Part shown: positions 55,348-64,000 of the stretch, piece by piece
Position numbering within the stretch: the first letter of the stretch is position 1
Layout of the letters: every line of letters starts with the position of its first letter
DNA from: Incurvaria masculella
Taxonomy: Eukaryota; Arthropoda; Insecta; Lepidoptera; Incurvariidae
DNA: 64,000 nt
Assembly (NCBI GenBank): GCA_946894095.1
Contig: OX335653.1
Location: 1,245,001 to 1,309,000 of the forward strand
Direction of reading: 5' to 3'
Translations under genes and position numbers: made by a program
Notes under the pieces: model-generated
Told to the model about the DNA's origin: nothing
Seen by the model: only the letters and a program-made list of their open reading frames with translations
Databases searched by the model: none

Positions 55348-58300
55348 TAGATAGTTTTCAATGTGTACTTACTGTTGATCTTGCCTTGAATATTTCTATG
55401 TTAAAAAATATGTTTGATATTAACGTAGATGTCAGATTGTCGAACTAACGTTTGCCTACCTACATTAAATGTGGTATATATGTATTCAGTAGGTAGTACA
55501 CGTAATGATTGCAAGCGAAACAGTTTTTTGTTAAAACAAATTCTATTTCCCACAACATTTTCGTAGTGAATAATTCCTCAAAATACTGAAAATGACGTTT
55601 TAAATTTACCTTATATTGACAGGTAAAAATTAAAGCAAGAAATCATTTGTTTTTAAAATGTATTATTCCACTTTGTGTGTTCACACAAACTTGAATCCGA
55701 AAAGAACCTAGAAGCTTAATTAATCAAATCGACAACGACGTAATTAAAATAAATATATGGATCGGTTGACTGAAACGTACTGGTCCAGAGATGTTGTTAT
55801 TCTGTAAAGGTATCACGACGTACATACATACTTTGAATTATACAAGTAAAATGTATATTCTCAAAAGATAACCATTATTCGTTTTTAATTAAATAAAACG
55901 AAGAACTTGGAAATGTTGGTACAGTATATACCCTTTACTCGACAAACCCGAGTGAAACTTAATACTGATAAATTTACACTAAGTGATTCCTCGTAATTGG
56001 AACTCCAGTTTAAACCGTGTACCATAAATATAATATAAATGTGGACAACTAAAAAGGGTTTTTAAACTCAAATTACAAAAAACTTTAATTAACTTCATTT
56101 CAAACAACGTGAAAACCAGGCAAATAAACAACAAAACATATTACATCAATTAAGTAGGTATCAAGTAAGTATTAAGGAAAAAAAAATATTCTTACCCATG
56201 TAGGTAAAATACATTAAACTATACGCCTTATATTTCAGGAAACAAATTATTATTCCAAATTATGCAATACTTATACTTTTTAAATTTTTATGACATTTAA
56301 GTAGACTTTCAAATAAATGATCGGCAATATAGTGGTCTCATATTTGTGTGAATGCTTATCATTAAATTATTGTGTACATAATGTTGTACCAATCAATGTA
56401 TTATTAAAGTAACATTTTGTCATTTGACATACTATATCAATTAAAATATCAATTCTATGCTTAGAGTTTAGACAACTTGTCATTGTGTGATAAAAGTTGC
56501 AACCAAGGTAATGATACATATCAGAATCTATTGATTCAACCCATAATTAAGATATAGGTTAAATTTGTAATTGAATTAGAGAAGTGTTAGTCATATGAAA
56601 TACCTATTATAAATGTGTAGTAAATTTTGTTTACCATAATTTTGGCATTTGGGTTAGTATTTAATAGCACTGGCTTTTAGTTTAGGCTCTGCTTTACAAT
56701 AAACTAAACAAAACGTAATAAAACTAAAGTAACAGGAACATATCAGATGGTACCATAAGAATAATAGCATTAAAATGATCGAAAAAGTTGAAATACTAAC
56801 TACTTACATGCATGCATAAAATCACTCTACAGAAACAGGGTCCCTGCCTCAGCCCAACAAATAATACGCGGCAAAATCTTTAAAAACAATGTACAGCAAT
56901 GTTTAAGATTCCTTTATCTTGAAAATATAATCTGAAACAGTTTGTTTAATATTGGAATTATAAACATGTGATATTATAAAAAATACTTTTTAGAATCCAT
57001 TACTTAAATTCCAAAGTTCATCCAAAATATTCACTATTAAGATGGCAAAAGAAAGAAATTAGATAATATGATCATGATAGCAAACCTCAATGTCCCGTCG
57101 AGTTTTCTTGATTTTAACGAATCAAGAGGGAAGCCAATTTGAGTAAATATTTTCAACTTCTGCAAAAAGGGAAAATCCATAGTAATTCGGATAATAAAAA
57201 AAAATTTTTTTCACCTTAGCCATAAATCATATTCTGCCTTTGTAAAATACATATGAAGAACGGTCCCGAAATGTCAATTGAGAAAATGTATAGTGGAAAT
57301 ATTGTGAATATAATTTATGCTGTAGGGTGTAATATCACACAAATACGCACATAACATTACGCCATTCCTTTTTAGGGGAAAAACTGTATGTAGGTGTTCT
57401 TCTTCAAGCTTACATGAAAGATTTAAATTTTTCATGGTGAAAATATATGTAAATCGACTAAACGGAAATATTAATTTTCTTTCTCAGCCCTGAATTTAGA
57501 ACTTAATTCGTTAACAAAATGGGTGAATGAACCTACAACCTTATATGAAAAGAGATATGGAAGTTTTATAATTTTTTTTTTTTTGTGTTAATGTGTCCCT
57601 TGAAAAGTACCGTGAAAAGGTTATTATTGAAATAACAATTGTATTATAAAAGCTTTGATCTATTTGCACAAAATGATTATTGTAGACAATCTTATTTGTA
57701 TTTGAGAGTCAATTTTAACGTCAAATTCTCCCGGAATTCAATTATTTAGCAGTTAAGAAATTCCCAGTGCATACGAGAATTATTGTACTTTATTATTAAT
57801 AAATATTCTAAGGATTTTTATTTCACTTTAAAATGGTTTTGTTAAAATATTATATATTGTGATTCTAATATTCTTAGAAATTAAAATATTAATTATGAAT
57901 ATACTACTAGATGATATTAAAATTATATCAATTATTTAGCAATATCATGCCGACCGTATCGCATACATATCATTAGATATTAAGAATATTAATATATACT
58001 GTGTGTAGGTGTAATTTTTACAAGTAATTTTTCGGAGAATATTGCACTTATTTTTCATAAAAAAATCATTTAAAGTACTGAGATTTTTAACTAGCAGCAA
58101 GCAGTGTTGTAGTACGTCTATAATAAGTAAATTTATTTTATATAAGTTGTAATTACGGCCGGATTATAATTAGAATCCGAATGAAACACAATCTTATTTA
58201 TCTGTACGAACAGCTACATTTTATTAGCATCGGGCTATATGAAGTTCCAAACTATTGATGACTAAAATTTGCTACTGATAAATTTGTGCGAAGGCATACT

Positions 58301-60600
58301 TACATTTGAGTAACATCAATAAAAATACCTGCGAAATAAATCAACAAATTGTAACAACACTAAACAACGGTGAAACTAAAGCGCAAATAAAAAAAACAAT
58401 TACTTACTAATAATGTTTAGTCAACAACAAAGATATCACTCATGCTCAAAAATTTAAATTCCATAAAAAGTTTTTTTTTGAGAATTGGCCAATTTGTTTT
58501 TTATAATTTTAACTACATATAGGTAATTTATTGTTTAATCCGTCAGCCTATAAATTGTCAATTTAATTTTTTCGATGCAAATGAAATATTTTTTTCTATT
58601 TTAAATCTGAATATTATTATCGATTTCTTATTATAATAAGATCATGGTTTATTAAAAATTTGGCAATGTCTTTTCATTTTGTCCCTATAATTTAATATTA
58701 GCCTGGAGTGTCTCCTTATACTGGGAAAAAATATTGGACAAATTGTACAGCATAACACTCTGGGAGACATATAATTGTTTATACAATTATTGTACACCAA
58801 TCTATTAGGTCCAGGTGGTTATTTTTTTACGATGAAGGTATGCATGTATATTTTCATTGTAGGATAGGAAAGGTAGATTATTTTAAACTTCAAGATATGT
58901 ATTAAAACATACGTAAGAAATCATATGGTTGGATATACTTTATATTGAATCAAGCGATTGCTTAGTTGACTGTATTAACACTATGTCTTTTTATTATAAT
59001 CTTGTAGGAAAAGCAATCAGTGTTGCGTAAATTATAAAGAAAACCAATTTTTTTTTAAAACATGGTTCATCATTAAATAATGGTCCTTGTCTAAATATAT
59101 CATGAAAATGCTTAATATTGTCTTATAACTTATATTTTTTAAAGATAAGGTTGTATAAATAGCGCAAAAACACACAATCGAGTGATAGAAATTTAGAGAT
59201 AGGCTTAGCCAAGCATCCAGATATTTTATTTTGTAAATATTTCAATATATTTAGAAGATATATATCGCGCTCTGTACTTTAATCAAAATGTAATGTACAT
59301 ACATATTATATCCCCCAAAACATGTTTTTCTACTTTGGTTGCCGTTAATTTAACAAAATGAAAAAAAAACTTTTTCAATAATATTCTGCAGGCATCTTAA
59401 TTGATCTTGCGCTGGAATTTACGTAAAAGGGATATTTCGAGCTTTCAAACACACGTTTACTTATTTATCTCATCATTGGTTTAGTTTTAAGTTAAATGTC
59501 ATAATATTTAGCAAACACAAAACAATTTATTGTTTGCTTCATACGTAATCAGCATTCAAGAAGAGCTTTATGAATGGATAGACTCATTTACATAGCATGT
59601 AATATTTACTTTTAACAACACGCCTGTGGAAATATGCACATTCAATTTAATAAGAACCCAGCGATGGAAATGTGCCTAGAGACATTTAAATAGGTATGGT
59701 GTTAAAATAGTTGACAGTAATTTAATAGATAATCGTAACTAATTTAGTCAAAAACATTCCACTCTTTACATAATTCATTAGAAAAAAATAGAAGTCATTT
59801 CTTGTATATAACATTAATACATGCATTACAAATAAATTATGTAGAATTAGCATTTGATTTATGTCATTAAAGTAACTTAAATTTAAAATGTAACCCACAC
59901 ACTTAATTGAACATAATTTAATGAAAGGAAACTATGAATAAAAAAATATTATTTAGTTAAAAGCTGTTACCAAATACTATTTTTATGATTAGTGATTTTT
60001 TTTAGATTTAAAACATATTAATAGCTCACAATTTAATGAAAATTGTTTTTTTATTAAAATTTGTATTTATCGATTATTTTTTGTCATGATTATATGCTCT
60101 TTAGAGCTATTTAATATTTTATTTTCATTTTAGCAATGTTTGTGTTGAACATTTGTAATAATATTTTCTTGTTGATGTTCTTTGTTTTTGTTAGAAACAT
60201 ATATTTTACAAATTGTTTTATACAGGATTAGCGTTATAAATAAAACATTCATAAGATTTCTACTATTATTCACTTGCTATAATTAATGACCCATAGGGTG
60301 TATAAAACTGTTTCAATGCTAGTTTATAAGGAATATGTATATGAATAATGACATATTACTGAACTCTTAATGCGACATGTCTGATTAGTAAGTGCACAAG
60401 CTTTAGAGGGAAATCTGGAAAACTACATAAATAATAAATAAATATATTTGTAAGATTACAAAAAAAGATGAATATTATTAATTGCGTTATTCTCTGAAAA
60501 GTACATATTGACTTGATAGCATTTTTTATTATTTTCTCATAACACATTGGAGCATGTGCTCTAATTTTAGAAAATTTTTTTTTGCATAATTACAAAAGTA
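55348..60600. other. AT-rich, transposon-poor region; presumed rest of the ChAT first intron
   Basis: No exon, no ChAT motif and hardly any recognisable mobile element over 5.2 kb, in sharp contrast to the upstream 45 kb. Poly-T tracts (for example 57570-57590) and a small palindrome ataattg..caattat near 58771 are the only local structures noted. Alternatively part of this is a long VAChT 3' UTR. Confidence 0.45.
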
Positions 60601-60654
60601 CATAGCGACACGAACAGTCGTAGCTTTTTCTGCCATTGAGGTTAGGTTAATGCT

Positions 60655-60690
60655 TCAAAGAAAAAATAATGGTAATTATTTTTTCTTTGA
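60655..60690. repeat. Perfect 16-bp-armed hairpin
   Basis: tcaaagaaaaaataat, loop ggta, attattttttctttga. AT-rich; would form a compact stem if transcribed. Confidence 0.8.
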
Positions 60691-60815
60691 TGATTATTGG
60701 GTCTCTGCAGTTGTACCCATTTTAAATGCACAAATTAAGATTGATGTCAAGAAAAAAAAATAGCTTTAACCGGTTTTTTTGTATTTTTTGTTTCAAATAA
60801 TAAAAAAAAGATTGC

Positions 60816-61196
60816 TTAAGGATGTTCCGACCCATACAATGTTTTTTTTACACAGAACGCAAAAAGTATTGCACTTTAATATACGAATTAGTCAAAAATA
60901 TTAAATATAGCCATAGTAGTTGCAGCGAAAACATATTCATAATTTCAGGTTTAATGGTTTCGTTGTAATTGCCGATTAGAAGTTTTACACCGTTAGATGG
61001 CGCTGTTAAATAAAAATCTTATTTAAATAAATTGTAACAAAACCAATAATCCTGAAATTGTGAAATTGTTTTCGCTACAAGTAATATCACTATATTAAAC
61101 TTTTATTATTAATTGCATATTAATGTAATATTATTAAATGCAATACTTTTTGCGTTATGTGTGCAAACAACTTTATATGGGTCGGAACAGCCTTAA
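60816..61196. mobile_element. TTAA-flanked MITE (family G)
   Basis: 381 bp between TTAA sites. Roughly 58-bp inverted ends: ggatgttccgacccata and cgcaaaaagtattgca at the left, tgcaatactttttgcg and tatgggtcggaacagcc at the right. Non-coding. Confidence 0.88.
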
Positions 61197-61990
61197 AGTC
61201 CTTTTTTGCTGAACATAAATTCGAAATTAGTGTAATTAGTACAATTATTTATATGTATCCGCAAGGAATAAAAGATTGAGGACTTTAATCAACATCGGTC
61301 TTTAACCGTTACGTATACAAAACTGTTTAGTGTGCTCCCCAATACAGGTATAGTTGAAACTTTCTATTTTTGGCGAGTTATATCAGAAACAGCGACACAC
61401 TACTGTGGCGCCATATACATAGGAGCACACAACTCCTTCGGGAGAAACTTTGAAGTAAATTTGACTAAATTATTTCCCTGTATATTTTATGTTTTGCTTA
61501 TTAAATACACCTTATAAGACATTTTAAATATGTCTAAAGCTCCTAACGTTGAAAAAAAATCTCTCAAGTAGCTGTGCACTTACCACGACATGTATTCTTA
61601 AGTAAGCATAGTTGTATGAGTACTGTGGGCGAAATTGTGAACGAATAAAGTTGTTACTCCAAAAAAAAGTTATTGATTTTTATTTCTTACATCTATATAC
61701 GGAAACACACAATTTATTTTGTTTCCACTTTTTTCACAATCATGAAAATGATTAAACAATGAAATTATCTTCATTTTGAAAACGTATTTTGACGTATTTT
61801 GTGACAGCTGACAATATACTTTGTGATTTACTCATTGAGTTAATTAATCTACTGTAATTATTTTTTTTAAAATATAAGAAAATAATCTAAGAATATATAA
61901 TAACATTACAATCGCTGATAATAGAAAAATAATAATAATTATAACTGTATGATCTAAACGTAAAAATAATCATCCATTATGTGTCTAATC
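61197..61990. other. No gene seen
   Basis: AT-rich. A 61-codon ORF (61332-61517) has no recognised features. Confidence 0.35.
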
Positions 61991-61997
61991 CCTACAA

Positions 61998-62123
61998 ATA
62001 CAACTACTTTACGAATATACTGCAAGGCTGGACCGGAAAGTATTTCTTTTACAGGGATATTTCTTTATTTAATGTGTCCTTGCTTCACGGTTGATTGCAC
62101 ATACATACATGTCACATTCCTTG
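61998..62123. mobile_element. Partial copy of the 21141-21375 MITE
   Basis: tttacgaatatactgcaagg, cttttacagggatatttct, tgtccttgcttcacgg and acatacatgtcacattcctt match, with the left arm missing. Confidence 0.65.
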
Positions 62124-62237
62124 GAATAAGCGACGTACATGCTTAGTACGAAAAAGTATATTTACGTTTACAAGTTAATCCAGAAGACAACCACGCTCAG
62201 AGCTGCTTCATATTTTTTACTTTATTAAAATTGAATA

Positions 62238-63133
62238 TCCTACTTCCTACTAATATTATAAAGGGGAAAGTTTGTAATAATGGATGGATGGATGGATGTT
62301 TGTTACTCTTTCACGTAAAAACTACTGAATGGATTTTAATGAAACTTTACAACAATATAGCTTATACATCAGAATAACACATAGGCTACAATTTATAAAG
62401 ATATTGTGCCCATGGGCTTTCGAACTTTCACGGGGCTGCGAAAACGATGCCGGTAGCGATACTTCACACCAGGGGGAGCGGCGGAGGCGGCGGGTGAGGG
62501 GGGGGAGGTACAGCTTGATATTTCCCGCAACTTTATGCCTACTTGGCATAACGCTAAGTCGCCAGAGGTGCGACCAATAGAATAAAATCCTTGAGAACCA
62601 GTTACTCGATTTAGATGCGGATTGTATCTACGTCTAGTCTGATTCTACTCTAAACTTATATGCTACATAATATAACGCTTCATTACCAGAAGGGTGAGCA
62701 GTGAGTGTTAAATTCTTATACCTTGCGAACCACTTACCCGATTTATGTGCGTATTTTATCAATGTATAGCATCTCTGGGAGCAGTCAGGTTCGAGATAGG
62801 TTACTCTTTTCGATGTTGAAACTGGCTGTGGGTTGGAGTCCACGCAAATCTTACCTACGTTACTACTTACTTACTAGGTGCAGAAAGGTTCTGGCGGCAA
62901 ATGCTTTTTTTTTAAATAGCCACCAAATGTCAACGAAGCTCTAAATGGGAATTATTGGATGTTTCTAATTAAATAATGCTATTACGGCTCGAATGATCTT
63001 GATGAAATTTGGTAGACGGATACATTGTCTTGGACCAGTTTGACCCTATTTTGGATCAGTCATGTGGGCTACATCTTATCCATGAAACAATTTAGCCGAC
63101 ACTAACCCGAGCGGAGCCGGGTACCGCAGCTAG
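62238..63133 (+). mobile_element. Non-autonomous Helitron-like element
   Basis: The start TCCTACTTCCTACTAATATT then ATAAAGG resembles the lepidopteran Helitron 5' end; it follows an A. Interior text tttgttactctttcacgtaa is typical. The 3' end has hairpin ACCCG..CGGGT (63105-63122) then CTAG (63130-63133) and T. A GGAT run lies at about 62282-62298. No Rep/helicase ORF. Confidence 0.8.
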
Positions 63134-63406
63134 TTAAAAAATAAATGCAAAAAGGTTCTTCATGTAGGATTAGCATGCGATATTACCTAGGAGTAAATTA
63201 GTAGTTGGCCTTTTCCAGTGACCGAACACCGAAGAAACGACTCGTTACCTTCACGTCTGACAGGGGAAACAAACTTTGGAGATGCGCCGTGAATATTGAG
63301 TAGCATGAAGACCTCACCCGAACTTTCTGCCCTGTGGAACGAAATTACGTTGTGTCTCTCCTCTCCGAAACGAATTATCATTTTATTGAAAATTCACTTA
63401 AGAGCA

Positions 63407-63768
63407 TCCCCATACCTAAACATTTTGGACCAATTTTTGCGATTAAAACGAGATAGCGAGAGCCCGACGTCGCTTAGTTGGAGCGGCTCGAAATAATTCT
63501 TTCTAAATGTGACCAACCCGCATAACGCGTGAAACCGGCGTTTTTATTGTTTCGTTAAAGAAATTTGGAAAAGTTAAACATGTTCTTCGCCGAATGGGCA
63601 GATAATGTTAAGATCTTTGAAATGGTATTGAAATAAATATTAGTTATTATCAATATAAGCCGCAAACTTGAAAAATAATACATTTGAGACCTGACTTCAA
63701 ATTTTTTTTCCATGCATAAAATGTCAATTTCTGTTAAATTTTTCTTTCAGTTTTCGTAGAACGTTAGC
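63407..63768 (-). repeat. Dispersed repeat (copy in - orientation)
   Basis: Reverse complement of 20595-20965 over about 360 bp, with only scattered substitutions and indels. Confidence 0.75.
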
Positions 63769-63932
63769 TAGAATTATACAGGTTTTTTTTTCATGTTCTC
63801 ATTCCTTAGAGATCAGGAAATTGACGCAATTAAACGATCCGAATTGGCTAGTATAACCATCTTAACAAAACATATGAATTAATTCATTACAGGAGGAGGG
63901 ACTGTAGGTGAATTCCAAATTATGGGTATACA

Positions 63933-64000
63933 GCCGGTGGCGAAATTGGTAGACGCAATACCCGCGAATGGTATGTTTTTCTGGTTCGGGTCCAGCCTTG
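63933..64000 (+). ncRNA. tRNA-Leu-like pol III sequence, cut by the window edge
   Basis: gccggtggcgaaattggtag then acgc has the A box of a leucine-type tRNA, and ggttcgggtcc (63983-63993) is a good B box inside a ctgg/ccag T-stem. The anticodon arm is not convincing and the 3' acceptor strand (ccttg..) does not pair with gccggtg, so a SINE head or tRNA pseudogene is more likely than a functional tRNA. Confidence 0.45.

Overview
The window looks like nuclear DNA of a moth or butterfly (Lepidoptera). It is AT-rich and intron-rich in character and packed with short non-autonomous transposons, tRNA- and 5S-derived SINEs, jockey/RTE-type LINE remnants and Helitron-like ends of the kinds common in that order. 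There are no bacterial operons, no CRISPR array and no intact transposase or reverse transcriptase. All family calls were made by eye from the sequence; nothing could be searched.

The one complete, unmistakable gene is a single-exon vesicular acetylcholine transporter (VAChT, SLC18A3 family) at 53394-55190 on the + strand, with a splice acceptor and 5' UTR from 53143. In animals VAChT lies inside the first intron of choline acetyltransferase (ChAT) and shares its promoter and first exon (the cholinergic gene locus). No ChAT coding exon is visible here. If the arrangement is conserved, the shared exon lies upstream in the window or before it, ChAT continues to the right of 64000, and most of the window is one giant ChAT first intron.

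Layout: 0.4-1.2 kb, decayed RTE-type LINE. 2.16-2.3 kb, a GC-rich promoter-like block with a short candidate first coding exon. 4.6-4.85 kb, a second promoter-like block. 6.7-8.0 kb, a candidate coding exon whose 3' end plus donor site is tandemly repeated in exact 134-bp units, followed by a diverged copy. 8.5-53 kb, a dense, repeatedly nested field of mobile elements: TTAA-flanked MITEs, modular SINEs, palindromic MITEs, a 3.6-kb TIR insertion and LINE 3' ends. Between 19.7 and 28.7 kb this field is interrupted by short GC-rich islands that are not obviously repeats and could hold the shared cholinergic promoter or enhancers. 53.1-55.4 kb, VAChT. 55.4-60.8 kb, very AT-rich DNA almost free of recognisable transposons (3' flank, presumed ChAT intron). 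60.8-64 kb, another TTAA MITE, a Helitron-like element, dispersed repeats and a tRNA-Leu-like pol III sequence cut by the window edge.

The most distinctive observations are the exon-and-donor tandem array at 6.7-8.0 kb, SINEs that share one body and tail but carry either a tRNA-derived or a 5S-rRNA-derived head, an empty-site comparison supporting TTAA target duplication for the commonest MITE, and two NPF motifs at the very end of the VAChT tail.
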